Shown: positions 43,623 through 53,320 of the stretch, piece after piece
How positions within the stretch are numbered: the first letter of the stretch is position 1
How the letters are laid out: each line of letters begins with the position of its first letter
From: Paludibacteraceae bacterium
GTDB taxonomy: Bacteria; Bacteroidota; Bacteroidia; Bacteroidales; Paludibacteraceae
NCBI GenBank assembly: GCA_017450435.1
Contig: JAFSTO010000043.1
Span: 43,047-107,046, forward strand
Length of the DNA: 64,000 bases
Reading direction: 5' to 3'
Notes under the pieces: generated by a model
What the model was told of the DNA's origin: nothing
Databases searched by the model: none
Seen by the model: only the letters and a program-made list of their open reading frames with translations
Translations under genes and position numbers: made by a program

Positions 43623-44224
43623 TATTTATAAATGAGAGAAGCTAAGACGAAAATGCTCATGGATTGTAATTATATCCGCTTGGCACTGACGCCCCAAGAA
43701 GGTGACAAAGAGGATAAAAAGAGAATAGGAGAGTAAAATGCTTGGCGCTGACGTACCAAAAAAATGACATAAATGGAAACATATACCCCATACAAAAACA
43801 CAAAACAGGGTAGGGCAGAATGTCACAATTGTATATAAACCATTTGTGAAATGTCTAATAGTTTACACATGAAACAAGCATAAAATTCACACATAACACC
43901 CACAAATAACACAGAACAGTGAAACGAAACACATTTGAGTAATAAGTATATCAATGAGAGTTTTTACGCAACGTCTGCGAGCGTGGAATATGCTGAATAT
44001 CAATAGTTACAAATATTATTTAAAGTTGTACTTTATATTTCATACACCCCTATGCGTGTGGTTAATTATTACCTGAGGTATTTGTTGCGATTTATTTATG
44101 TATGTCTTTGTTTATGAGTTATATATAATACATATATCAAGTGGTACTTTTGTATAAATAACAGTTGATTTATAGGGCTTTATACATTTGTTAATTATGT
44201 GTTAACAACTATGTAAAATCACAG
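43623..44224. other. AT-rich intergenic region with a degenerate tandem repeat
   Basis: No gene is seen. Two related stretches, CTTGGCACTGACGCCCC at 43679-43695 and CTTGGCGCTGACGTACC at 43741-43757, are each followed by a TGACA; GCTGACGTACC also occurs at 38008-38018. A TACTTTTG box at 44145-44152 lacks a matching -33 box. Confidence 0.5.
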
Positions 44225-44296
44225 ATGTGAAATTTTACATTACCAATTTAATTTTAAATTTACATTTGCAAATGTGAAATATTTTACTTATCTTTG
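44225..44296 (+). promoter_or_regulatory. Promoter and palindromic operator candidates of the XRE gene
   Basis: TTTG at 44265-44268, a 20-bp spacer and TATCTTTG at 44289-44296. The -33 box lies inside a perfect palindrome ACATTTGCAAATGT (44263-44276). A second near-palindrome, ATGTGAAATTTTACAT, is at 44225-44240. The leader to the ATG is about 300 bases. Confidence 0.7.
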
Positions 44297-44596
44297 CAGT
44301 CGGATTGATGACATAATTTTATACAGATTTTGAACATAAGGCACGAATTGTATTTGACCGAAGGATTTTATGTGTTGAAGAATATAACGTCTTAAATCAA
44401 AGAAAATATGCGGGGATAGAGGGGTAGAGGATGTTGAGGACTGAAAATGTTGCGAGGCGGGTGTGGGGATGAGAGACGTTAAAAAAACAAGGTTGACCGG
44501 TTTGGTGAAACTATGTTGGTATGTTTGGCCGGGACAAGGTGGGGGGATGTGGGAAGTACGTATAAATAGTATGATAATTAAACTTCTTTAAGATAT

Positions 44597-45109
44597 ATGA
44601 ACACACCTACAGAATTAGAACGCCTACAAGCGTTGATGAAAACGGAAAATCTAAATGCAAAAGATTTTGCGACGGAGGTTGGAATATCTCCATCAACGAT
44701 GTCTAATATCCTTAGCGGGAGAAATAAACCGAGTTTGGATGTTTTGCAACGCGTATTAACACGTTTCCGTTTGGTAAGCCCCGAATGGCTGATTTTGGGT
44801 ATCGGGTCAATGTACAAAAGCAAAAATGCAGGTCAAGACCAGACATTGTTTGACATAGCGCCGACAGAACCGGATGCGAATAAGAATAAATCTGAAGGCT
44901 TGCCAGGACCAACGTCTGCAATTGTGCCGGACGGGATTTATGCCGGTGATGTATATGAACGTGGTATGGCATCAAATGAAAAAAGAAGTCGAAAAGAGAA
45001 TCATGTAGTTCCCGAAACGAGTGGCACAGAGAAATACAGAGAGAAAAAAATAAAAAAGGTAATCGTATTTTTCGATGATGGCAGTTTCGATGAGATTTCG
45101 AAAGAATAA
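44597..45109 (+). CDS. XRE-family (Cro/C1-type) transcriptional regulator
   Basis: The protein has 170 residues. The N-terminal helix-turn-helix (LNAKDFATEVGISPSTMSNI, then LSGRNKPSLDVLQRVLTRF) is followed by SPEWLILGIGSMY, typical of a Bacteroidota group of small DNA-binding proteins. A long polar, probably disordered linker leads to a C-terminal strand pair (KKVIVFFDDGSFDEI). It stands alone behind a long leader with palindromic sites overlapping its promoter, which suggests autoregulation. Confidence 0.88.
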   Translation: MNTPTELERLQALMKTENLNAKDFATEVGISPSTMSNILSGRNKPSLDVLQRVLTRFRLVSPEWLILGIGSMYKSKNAGQDQTLFDIAPTEPDANKNKSEGLPGPTSAIVPDGIYAGDVYERGMASNEKRSRKENHVVPETSGTEKYREKKIKKVIVFFDDGSFDEISKE

Positions 45110-45249
45110 AAAAAGTCTTCCAGCTATCGTAGTATTTTTTCGTCCGATTACATTTCTATTGATAATTTACATTATGTTAAATAATATAATATGAAATGTA
45201 CTCTATTTTGATGAAATGCTAAAATAAAAGCGGGGAAAGTTTGCAAATA

Positions 45250-45281
45250 TTTGAGTATATTGAAAAATATTTGTAATTTTG
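45250..45281 (+). promoter_or_regulatory. Promoter of rarA
   Basis: TTTG at 45250-45253, a 20-bp spacer and TAATTTTG at 45274-45281. The leader to the rarA start is about 240 bases and holds the direct repeats below. Confidence 0.75.
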
Positions 45282-45322
45282 CATTAGTAGCGTCGTTGCA
45301 CGCGGATTTTTGAGAGCTATAG

Positions 45323-45439
45323 ATTACCGTCTCTACATGCGGATGTAAGTGCTTAAGTTTGCAAATTTGAGAGACGGTAAGCGCCACGCAAAATAAACAG
45401 CCCCAATTACCGTCTCTACATGCGGATGTAAGTGCTTAA
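45323..45439. repeat. 34-bp perfect direct repeat with an inverted core between copies
   Basis: Copies at 45323-45356 and 45406-45439 are identical (ATTACCGTCTCTACATGCGG then ATGTAAGTGCTTAA). Between them GAGAGACGGTAA (45369-45380) is complementary to the start of either copy, allowing alternative hairpins. The same ACCGTCTCTAC core occurs at 39870-39880. Confidence 0.85.
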
Positions 45440-45526
45440 TTACCATCAATACATTAAATCTCTCATGTGCAGATTAAATACCATAAATCACTCAGATATA
45501 TTGCTATTAAATAATTATTATACGTT

Positions 45527-46876
45527 ATGATGCCACTTGCAGAACGGATGCGTCCGAAACGGTTATCTGATTATATTGGTCAAAAACACCTTGTTGGTGA
45601 AGGAACGGTATTACGGCAGATGATAGAAAGCGGGAACCTGTCCTCATTTATCCTATGGGGACCTCCGGGCGTAGGAAAGACCACATTAGCTCATATTATA
45701 GCTTCAGAACTGGATAGGCCTTTCTATACCCTATCAGCTGTGACTTCCGGAGTAAAGGACGTAAGGGATGTAATAGACAAGGCCAAACGAAGCAATCAGC
45801 TGATGCGCAGCGGCTTATTTCAAAGTGGACAACAGTTAGACGAAAAGACAGTTCAAAATCAAGGTAACCCTATATTATTTATAGACGAGATACACCGTTT
45901 TTCGAAGTCTCAGCAAGACTCTCTCTTAGGAGCGGTAGAAGATGGTACGATAACACTAATAGGTGCGACGACCGAGAACCCGTCGTTTGAGGTTATTTCT
46001 CCCCTACTCTCCAGATGCGCGGTATATGTGCTCAAGCCATTGGGGAAAGCAGATATGTTGGAGCTCATGGAACGGGCATTGACTGAAGATAAGGTATTAA
46101 AAACAAAGAACATAAAAATAGCAGAACAGGACAGTCTGTTTCGCTATGCCGGAGGTGATGCAAGAAAATTGCTGAATATAATTGACTTAGTTGTAAGTAC
46201 CGCCAAGCCGACTAAAGATGGCGATGAAGATATACTGATTATTAACAACAAAACAGTAACTGACAGTCTTCAACAGAACCCGTTGGCATACGATAAAGAC
46301 GGAGAAATGCACTATGACATTATTTCTGCATTTATCAAGTCCATTCGTGGTAGTGACCCTGATGCTGCAATATATTGGTTGGCGCGTATGGTTGCCGCAG
46401 GTGAGGATCCGAAGTTCATTGCACGAAGACTTGTTATTTCCGCCTCTGAAGATATTGGTCTTGCTAATCCTAATGCATTGTTGATTGCAAACAGTGCATT
46501 TGACGCCGTCAGCAAAATAGGTTGGCCTGAGGGTAGAATTCCCCTTGCAATGGCCACAGTATATTTAGCCACATCGCAAAAATCGAATTCAGCATATTTG
46601 GCAATAGACTCCGCTCTTTCAACAGTTAAGGAAACCGGCAACATGCCGGTGCCGCTTCATTTGCGGAATGCGCCGACGGAGTTGATGGAAGAACTGGGGT
46701 ACGGGGAAAACTATAAATATGCGCATGACTATCCCAATCATTTTGTCAAGCAGCAGTTTTTGCCGGATGGTCTTACTGATTACCATTTCTGGCATGCACA
46801 AGGCAGTCCTGCGGAAAAAAAAATGGCTGATTGGATGAAATATTTGTGGGGCGAAGATAGGAGCGGAAAAGAATAA
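45527..46876 (+). CDS. rarA: Replication-associated recombination protein A (AAA+ ATPase)
   Basis: The protein has 449 residues from tandem ATG codons (45527/45530). AAA+ motifs are Walker A WGPPGVGKTTLA, Walker B ILFIDEIHRF, sensor GATTENPSFE and the arginine finger region LLSRCAVY. The C-terminal tetramerisation region has GSDPDAAIYWLARM, EDIGLANP and HLRNAPTELM, all diagnostic of RarA/MgsA. It acts at stalled replication forks with SSB and clamp-loader functions. It precedes hemW by 80 bp. A leader with structured repeats is unusual for this gene. Confidence 0.97.
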   Translation: MMPLAERMRPKRLSDYIGQKHLVGEGTVLRQMIESGNLSSFILWGPPGVGKTTLAHIIASELDRPFYTLSAVTSGVKDVRDVIDKAKRSNQLMRSGLFQSGQQLDEKTVQNQGNPILFIDEIHRFSKSQQDSLLGAVEDGTITLIGATTENPSFEVISPLLSRCAVYVLKPLGKADMLELMERALTEDKVLKTKNIKIAEQDSLFRYAGGDARKLLNIIDLVVSTAKPTKDGDEDILIINNKTVTDSLQQNPLAYDKDGEMHYDIISAFIKSIRGSDPDAAIYWLARMVAAGEDPKFIARRLVISASEDIGLANPNALLIANSAFDAVSKIGWPEGRIPLAMATVYLATSQKSNSAYLAIDSALSTVKETGNMPVPLHLRNAPTELMEELGYGENYKYAHDYPNHFVKQQFLPDGLTDYHFWHAQGSPAEKKMADWMKYLWGEDRSGKE

Positions 46877-46956
46877 GTATAAAGGCTACACTCATCTCTG
46901 ACATGATGAGCAGACAACGTAGATAGAATATTGAGAAATAGAAGTAATTCGGACAG

Positions 46957-48114
46957 ATGGCGGGATGTTACGTACATATACCTTTTTGTAAGTCGCGATG
47001 TCGGTATTGCGACTTTTTTTCGACGACAAAATTATCTCGCAGTAACGATTATATTAACGCAGTGATGCAGGAATTATCGTTACGCAAAACAATCTTTTCA
47101 GACATTCTTCGTGAACGAGACGAACGACTAACGACAGTCTATTTTGGTGGCGGAACGCCGAGTGCGCTGTGCGAAGATAATATTGTCCGCATATTAAACG
47201 CTATTCTCGGCGCACTTGACGCACAAAATACAATACAAGAGGTTACGGTTGAGGTTAATCCATCGGATGTCACCCCTACTCTTCTTGGTGCGTATCGTGA
47301 TGCCGGGGTAAACAGACTCAGTATAGGTGTGCAGACCTTTGATGACGACAGATTACGAATGATAGGTCGTCGTCATGACAGGTCGATGGCTATACGCGCA
47401 ATAGAAGAAGCGCGTCGTGCCGGATTTGACAATATATCTATAGACCTGATGTATGGTCTTCCAAATGAAAATCTGTCCGATTGGAATTCTGATATAGACG
47501 AGGCTATAGCAATAGGTGCAGAGCATATCTCTGCATATTGTTTAACGTATGAAGAGGGAACGCCGTTATACATGTCAATGATTCGCGGCGAGGTAAGCGA
47601 ATTGGATGATGATATACTAAATCAGATGCATGACACAGTTGTTGACCGATTGTCAGCAGCGGGTATATATCAGTATGAAATCAGCAATTTTGCACGTCCG
47701 GGTTTCTATTCCCGCCATAACAGCAGTTATTGGACCGGTTCGCCTTATTTAGGTCTTGGTGCCGGAGCATACAATTATGACGGGCAACATGTCAGACAGA
47801 ATAACATTACAGACCTTGACATCTATATTAAATCAACAAACAAAGCCTATCAGGCCGGTTCGGCACAATATTTGCCAATTGAAAGAGAGGTGCTCGGAAG
47901 TTGCGAATGCTATAATGAGGTAGTGATGCTTGGTCTTCGTACGTGCGCCGGCGTCAATATTAACAAAATTGCTGATGATTATCAAAATAGATTTATTAAG
48001 ATAGCAGAGGGTTATGTCGCTAAAGGATTATTAGCAAAAGATGGTGACTACTACAAAGCCACACGTAGCGGACAACATATCTTAAATATAATAATAGAAG
48101 ATTTGATGATATGA
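46957..48114 (+). CDS. hemW: HemW-type radical SAM heme chaperone
   Basis: The protein has 385 residues. It starts MAGCYVHIPFCKSRCRYCDF, with the CxxxCxxC cluster motif and the aromatic after the third Cys. VYFGGGTPS, VEVNPSD, RLSIGVQTFDD and DLMYGLP are radical-SAM landmarks. The C-terminal HemN-like region has YEISNFARPG and GLGAGAYNYDG. HemW proteins bind heme and deliver it to respiratory proteins; they lack the extra N-terminal residues of true coproporphyrinogen dehydrogenase HemN. Its TGA overlaps the ATG of the penicillin-binding protein gene (ATGA). Confidence 0.94.
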   Translation: MAGCYVHIPFCKSRCRYCDFFSTTKLSRSNDYINAVMQELSLRKTIFSDILRERDERLTTVYFGGGTPSALCEDNIVRILNAILGALDAQNTIQEVTVEVNPSDVTPTLLGAYRDAGVNRLSIGVQTFDDDRLRMIGRRHDRSMAIRAIEEARRAGFDNISIDLMYGLPNENLSDWNSDIDEAIAIGAEHISAYCLTYEEGTPLYMSMIRGEVSELDDDILNQMHDTVVDRLSAAGIYQYEISNFARPGFYSRHNSSYWTGSPYLGLGAGAYNYDGQHVRQNNITDLDIYIKSTNKAYQAGSAQYLPIEREVLGSCECYNEVVMLGLRTCAGVNINKIADDYQNRFIKIAEGYVAKGLLAKDGDYYKATRSGQHILNIIIEDLMI

Positions 48115-50381
48115 ATAGTTTCAAAAAAGTGTTTTCAATCTGCCTCTGGAGCCTATTCGGTATAGGTATATTGACGGTCTTTTTGGTGTTCTTTGGAATT
48201 TCAAAAGGCTGGTTTGGGTATTTACCCCCGATAGATGAACTTCAGAATCCGAAAAATCGCTATGCAAGTGAAGTATTTTCAGCAGATATGGTGTCACTCG
48301 GTCGTTATTATCGTAAGGAAAATCGTGTAGGAGTGACCTACGATCAGATTTCTCCATATATGATCAATGCATTGGTGGCAACGGAAGATGTGCGTTTCTA
48401 TTCTCATTCAGGAATTGACTCGAAAGCCGTTTTTCGTGCATTACTTACTTTAGGCAAAGCCGGAGGCGGTTCTACAATAACCCAGCAGTTGTCGAAGCAG
48501 TTGTATTCGCCGACAGCCGACAATGTATTTGAGCGTCTGATGCAAAAACCAAATGAATGGGTTATAGCTGCGCAATTGGAGCGTTTGTATTCAAAGGAAG
48601 AGATAATAACGATGTATCTCAATCAGTTTGATTTCTTATATAACGCAGTAGGCATCAAATCCGCCGCTCAGGTATATTTTGGTACGTCTCCGGCAGCACT
48701 CAAGGCAGAAGAGGCTGCAATGCTGGTAGGCATGTGTAAGAACCCGTCATACTACAACCCTATTCGTCGTCCGGAGCGTGCACTGAACAGAAGAAATACC
48801 GTATTGAATCAGATGGCCAAATATGGCTACATGGAGGAGTCGGTTTGTGATTCTCTCAAGCAATTGCCGCTTGACATTCGTTATCATTCTGTTGACCATA
48901 AACAAGGTCTCGCACCATATTTTCGCGAATATCTGCGTAGTGTGTTGACGGCTAAGGAGCCGAAGGAGAGCAATTATTCATCGTGGAACAAGAGTCAATA
49001 TGCGATAGACAAACGCCAGTGGGACAGCAACCCACTCTATGGTTTCTGCAACAAAAACACCAAGCCGGATGGTAGTTATTATGATATTTATAATGACGGT
49101 TTGCGCATATACACAACAATTGACTCTCGTATGCAGCGCTATGCAGAGGAAGCAGTAAGTGAACATATACAATATCTTCAAGGCCGTTTTTTCAAGGAGA
49201 AACAGCGAAGCAAGACAGCGCCCTTCTCCCGCAGTCTAAGTCAGAAAGAGGTGGAAGATATAATGCAGCGTAGTATTCGTCAGACAGAGCGTTACCGCAT
49301 GATGAAGAAAGCCGGCAAAACCGAGCATGAAATAGAAGAGGCGTTTAACACACCTGTAGAGATGCAGGTGTTCTCTTATAATGGGATGATAGATACTGTG
49401 CTAACCCCGTTAGACAGTATTCGTTGGCAGAAATATTTTCTTCGGTGCGGTTTTATGTCAATGGATCCTCATTCCGGTCATGTTAAGGCATACGTTGGCG
49501 GTCCGGATTTTGCACACTTCCAGTATGACATGGCAACAGTAGGCAAGCGTCAGGTAGGTTCGACCGTTAAACCATATATATATACATTAGCGATGGACGA
49601 GGGTATGTGGCCATGCGATACGACATCATACGTGCCTGTGACATTGGTTGACGGCAATGGCATAGAATGGACTCCGAAGGAGAGTCATAAGGTTCCGGAA
49701 GATGAGGTAGGCAAGACAGTTACATTGACATGGGGGTTGGCTCAGTCAAGCAACTGGATGTCGGCATATCTAATGTCGTTGTTTACGCCTGAGCAGCTTG
49801 TTCGGTTAATGCGTTCGTTTGGTATAGAGGGTCAGTTGGACCCCGTTGTCAGCTTGTGTCTTGGGCCGTGTGAAGTGTCGGTTGCCGAGATGGTGGATGC
49901 TTATACTGCGTTTGCTAATAAAGGTATTAGAACCGAGCAATTATATGTAACTCGTATAGAAGACAATAACGGCAATGTGTTAGCCACATTTTCTCCTCAC
50001 ACCTACGAAATTATAAGCGAACAGACTGCATATAAAATGATATACATGCTTCGCAATGTAGTTGACCACGGAACAGGTGTTAGGAACCGATTTAAATATG
50101 GTTTAAAGGTAGCGATGGGTGGCAAGACGGGAACGAGTCAGAATAACTCAGATGGTTGGTTTATGGGTTTCACTCCTTCGCTTGTCAGCGGCTGTTGGGT
50201 TGGCGGTGAAGACCGAGCAATACATTTTGATAACATGTCGGATGGTCAGGGAGCCAATACCTCTCTACCGATATTTGCACTGTATATGCAGAAGGTGTTT
50301 GCGGATGAGTCGCTCGGTTACACGGAGGATGAACAATTCGAAATACCAGAATGGTTTGACGCTCAGGCTGGTTGCCGATAA
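48111..50381 (+). CDS. mrcA: Class A penicillin-binding protein (transglycosylase/transpeptidase)
   Basis: The protein has 756 residues with an N-terminal membrane anchor (SICLWSLFGIGILTVFLVFF). The GT51 glycosyltransferase domain (about 60-240) shows ATEDVRFYSHSGID with the catalytic Glu, GGSTITQQLSKQLY and KEEIITMYLNQ. The transpeptidase domain shows the SxxK serine in VGSTVKPY, SSN in AQSSNWMSA and KTGTS. It polymerises and crosslinks peptidoglycan in the periplasm. An insertion between domains rich in charged residues (about 340-420) is longer than usual. It is translationally coupled to hemW. Confidence 0.96.
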   Translation: MNSFKKVFSICLWSLFGIGILTVFLVFFGISKGWFGYLPPIDELQNPKNRYASEVFSADMVSLGRYYRKENRVGVTYDQISPYMINALVATEDVRFYSHSGIDSKAVFRALLTLGKAGGGSTITQQLSKQLYSPTADNVFERLMQKPNEWVIAAQLERLYSKEEIITMYLNQFDFLYNAVGIKSAAQVYFGTSPAALKAEEAAMLVGMCKNPSYYNPIRRPERALNRRNTVLNQMAKYGYMEESVCDSLKQLPLDIRYHSVDHKQGLAPYFREYLRSVLTAKEPKESNYSSWNKSQYAIDKRQWDSNPLYGFCNKNTKPDGSYYDIYNDGLRIYTTIDSRMQRYAEEAVSEHIQYLQGRFFKEKQRSKTAPFSRSLSQKEVEDIMQRSIRQTERYRMMKKAGKTEHEIEEAFNTPVEMQVFSYNGMIDTVLTPLDSIRWQKYFLRCGFMSMDPHSGHVKAYVGGPDFAHFQYDMATVGKRQVGSTVKPYIYTLAMDEGMWPCDTTSYVPVTLVDGNGIEWTPKESHKVPEDEVGKTVTLTWGLAQSSNWMSAYLMSLFTPEQLVRLMRSFGIEGQLDPVVSLCLGPCEVSVAEMVDAYTAFANKGIRTEQLYVTRIEDNNGNVLATFSPHTYEIISEQTAYKMIYMLRNVVDHGTGVRNRFKYGLKVAMGGKTGTSQNNSDGWFMGFTPSLVSGCWVGGEDRAIHFDNMSDGQGANTSLPIFALYMQKVFADESLGYTEDEQFEIPEWFDAQAGCR

Positions 50382-50398
50382 GTAAGAAATCTTGAGTA

Positions 50399-52423
50399 TT
50401 GAAACGAATCAGAATAATATTTTTGGGGTTGTGTGTATCAATCTTATGCCATGCCCAGATGAATACTGACCGGCTGACGGCTATTGGTCGTAATGCATTG
50501 TATTATGACGATTATGTTCTTTCAATACAATATTTTAATCAGGTAATCAAGCTCAAACCATACCTTGCTGAGCCGTATCTCTATCGCGCGATAGCCAAGA
50601 TTCAACTCGGCGATTTGAACGGTGCTGAACGCGACTGCTCTCAAGCTATTTCCAATAGTCCGTTCATGCCCGGTGCCTATTATACTCGCGGGTTCATATA
50701 TCGAGGATTAAACGAATTGGAAAAGGCGGAAAACGATTTTACTGAGGCTCTGATGTTTTCACCTGAGAATAAGACCTATATGTTGTTGAGGGCGGACGTA
50801 AGGTCGGCCGCCGGTAAGTATGAAAAGGCATTGGAGGACATCAATTTTCTGCTAATGAAGGAACCCGAATCGGCTTCTTATAACTTCGAGAAGGGCGTCA
50901 TCAGTATGCAGATGAACGACACGTTGGCTGCATTGCATTGCTTCAGCAAGGCAGTAGAGAACGACGGCCAGAATGCTGCGAACTGGAGTGCAAAGGGACT
51001 GGTGAATAGCATGTTAGGTCACGATGATGAAGCATTACTTGATTTAACGCAGGCGGTAAATCTTGGCACGACATGGGCAGGTGATTACATCAATCGTGGT
51101 ATAATCTTTTACCGTCGTCATAACTACCGTGGTGCAATGGCGGATTATGACAAGGCAGTGGAGTTGGCACCTGAGAACGCTCAGAGTCATTATAACCGAG
51201 GCGTTCTGCGACAAGAACTTGGCGACTATAACAACGCTCTTGCTGATTTTGACAAGGCTCTGGATTTAGACCCGGAGAATGTGGAGATACATTATCAACG
51301 CGGACTTGTCAATATGCAGTTGAAGCATTGGGAAGCGGCGTTGGCTGATTTTAACTCCTTGATTGACAAGTATCCGTATTTCCTTCCCTCCTATTATCTG
51401 GCTTCGCAGGCCAAGGCTGCTCTTGGTGACAACAAAGGGGCCTTTAGGTACAGGCAGAAAGCTGAGGAATTAGAGAAAAACAAAGACAAGATTGTTACGC
51501 GGCAGGTTAATACAGATGTGCAACTTGCCGAGGCTCAACCTCAGAAAAAAGACAGGCGTAAGGAGTTTTCCAATCGTGCAGCACAGAACCAGCAGGAAAA
51601 GCCGGAAGACGAGAGATACAAATCAGCGACCCGAGGGGCAGTGCAGAAGAAGTATGCCGAGGTTGTCAATCAGCCTAATATGTCGCTCAGTTATTATGCT
51701 CAGCAGGATGCTATGCGTCGCACGGCTTATTATCATTATAGCATAGATGACTACAACCGTTACTCTACCCTACCAGCCCCATTGTTATTCACACTGCAGG
51801 AGATTGCATTAACGGCAGACATGGTTAATCGTCATTTTGAGCAGATTAGCCGGTTGACGGATAAGCTGGAGCGAGGTATGACTTATAGTGATATCAATCG
51901 AGCAGAGTTATTTTTCGCTCGTGCCATGGAGTTTGCTTTGGTCCAGGATTATAAGTCAGCAATAGAAGATTGCAATCGCGCTATATATTTACTTCCGTCC
52001 TCTTTACCGGCAGATACACGCGAGCAGGGGTTGTGGATAGCCGCATATTTCTGCCGTGCCAATTGGCGATATAAGCTAATTGATTATCAGCGGAGTGCCG
52101 ATGACGAAAGTGATACCGAGCAATTAAAATTAGACTTTGAGTTGATGCTGCGTGATTACGACCAGCTTATTCTCAACAAGGCAGACTTTGCCTTTGCATA
52201 TTATAATAAAGCGAATATGCTATGCTTACAACGTGATTTCAAGGCCGCCGTAGAGTACTACAGCAAAGCCATAGAGGTAGATGCAGAGTTTGCAGAAGCG
52301 TATTATAACCGTGGTCTGACCTTCATTTATATTGAGGATAATGACAAAGGATTGACTGATTTGTCAAAGGCAGGAGAGTTAGGTATCTATCAGGCATATA
52401 ACCTGATAAGCAGGTTTAAGTAA
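50399..52423 (+). CDS. Secreted tetratricopeptide-repeat protein
   Basis: The protein has 674 residues. A TTG start at 50399 is chosen because it alone includes the signal peptide (MKRIRIIFLGLCVSILCHA); the first ATG lies just after the predicted cleavage site. About ten TPR units run from residue 25 to 340 (for example AQSHYNRGVLRQELGDYNNA). A polar linker of about 60 residues precedes two or three more TPRs at the C-terminus (AEAYYNRGLTFIYIEDNDKG). Such proteins act as scaffolds. Position 17 bp behind the PBP gene suggests a cell-envelope role. Confidence 0.88.
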   Translation: MKRIRIIFLGLCVSILCHAQMNTDRLTAIGRNALYYDDYVLSIQYFNQVIKLKPYLAEPYLYRAIAKIQLGDLNGAERDCSQAISNSPFMPGAYYTRGFIYRGLNELEKAENDFTEALMFSPENKTYMLLRADVRSAAGKYEKALEDINFLLMKEPESASYNFEKGVISMQMNDTLAALHCFSKAVENDGQNAANWSAKGLVNSMLGHDDEALLDLTQAVNLGTTWAGDYINRGIIFYRRHNYRGAMADYDKAVELAPENAQSHYNRGVLRQELGDYNNALADFDKALDLDPENVEIHYQRGLVNMQLKHWEAALADFNSLIDKYPYFLPSYYLASQAKAALGDNKGAFRYRQKAEELEKNKDKIVTRQVNTDVQLAEAQPQKKDRRKEFSNRAAQNQQEKPEDERYKSATRGAVQKKYAEVVNQPNMSLSYYAQQDAMRRTAYYHYSIDDYNRYSTLPAPLLFTLQEIALTADMVNRHFEQISRLTDKLERGMTYSDINRAELFFARAMEFALVQDYKSAIEDCNRAIYLLPSSLPADTREQGLWIAAYFCRANWRYKLIDYQRSADDESDTEQLKLDFELMLRDYDQLILNKADFAFAYYNKANMLCLQRDFKAAVEYYSKAIEVDAEFAEAYYNRGLTFIYIEDNDKGLTDLSKAGELGIYQAYNLISRFK

Positions 52424-52434
52424 AGTAACGGTTT

Positions 52435-53313
52435 ATGAATGGAAGGCGTCTATTTTCCCTTATTTTTACTACGCTGATGTGCCATTGCATAAATAGCCAG
52501 GTGTTATATAAAGTGTCAGGTAACGGTGCGTCAGCCAAGTCATATATACTTGCTACAAACCGCCTGACGGATATTGTTTTTCTGGATTCTATTCCCAATC
52601 TATTCAAGTGTTATTCTGCCTGTAACAAGGTTGTTACAGAGTTTGCTCTGCAGGACTATGAGGCTCTTGCAGCGCTTCGTCAGGCTGCTTTGTTACCGGA
52701 CTCTGTGCGACTGAAGAACTTTTATAGCGAAGATGAATACAATGAGATAGACGAGGCCCTGCGCGTGACATTGAATATGGGTCTTGACAAATTAGGGAGA
52801 ATGAAACCTCAGTATTTGACAGAGATGTACAGAATGGAACTGCTGAGGAAATGGGTTGATTATGATGATAATCGCAGTAGTAGTCATTTTTTTGAAGCCG
52901 TGGCAGTTGAGCAGAATAAACCGATATACGGGTTGGATGATTTAGGCGAGACGATGTACATGACTTTTGACCGTGAGCCTTTTCATTGGCAATGCAATGA
53001 GTTGCTGAATATTATCCGATATCCTGAACTTGAAGTTCGCCAGGAAAAGACTTTACGCGACTTATACAGAATGGGCCGCCTTCTTGATATATCATATCAA
53101 GTAAGCGGTCCGGATAATAAATCTTCTATATCATTCTCTGACTACCAGATATATGTGCGTCGCAACAAACAATGGGTAAAACGACTTTCACCATACCTCC
53201 GTGATGGCAAAGCATTCGTTGTGTTGGATGCGATATACTTAGGCGGCGAAGGCGGTTTGATTGCGCAATTGCAAGCAGCAGGTTGGAAAGTACGCCCTGT
53301 CAACAAGAGATAG
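52435..53313 (+). CDS. TraB/GumN-like protein with altered active-site motifs
   Basis: The protein has 292 residues with a signal peptide (LFSLIFTTLMCHCINS). The frame follows the TraB/PrgY/GumN (TIKI) fold: LYKVSGNGASAKSYILATNR at the start and RNKQWVKRLSPYL...VLDAIYLGGEGGLIAQL at the end. The family normally has GTxH early and GxxHLxGxxG late; here these read ATNR and DAIYLGGEGG, so both conserved His residues are missing. It may be an inactive relative. It lies 11 bp behind the TPR gene. Confidence 0.75.
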   Translation: MNGRRLFSLIFTTLMCHCINSQVLYKVSGNGASAKSYILATNRLTDIVFLDSIPNLFKCYSACNKVVTEFALQDYEALAALRQAALLPDSVRLKNFYSEDEYNEIDEALRVTLNMGLDKLGRMKPQYLTEMYRMELLRKWVDYDDNRSSSHFFEAVAVEQNKPIYGLDDLGETMYMTFDREPFHWQCNELLNIIRYPELEVRQEKTLRDLYRMGRLLDISYQVSGPDNKSSISFSDYQIYVRRNKQWVKRLSPYLRDGKAFVVLDAIYLGGEGGLIAQLQAAGWKVRPVNKR

Positions 53314-53320
53314 AAGCTTG

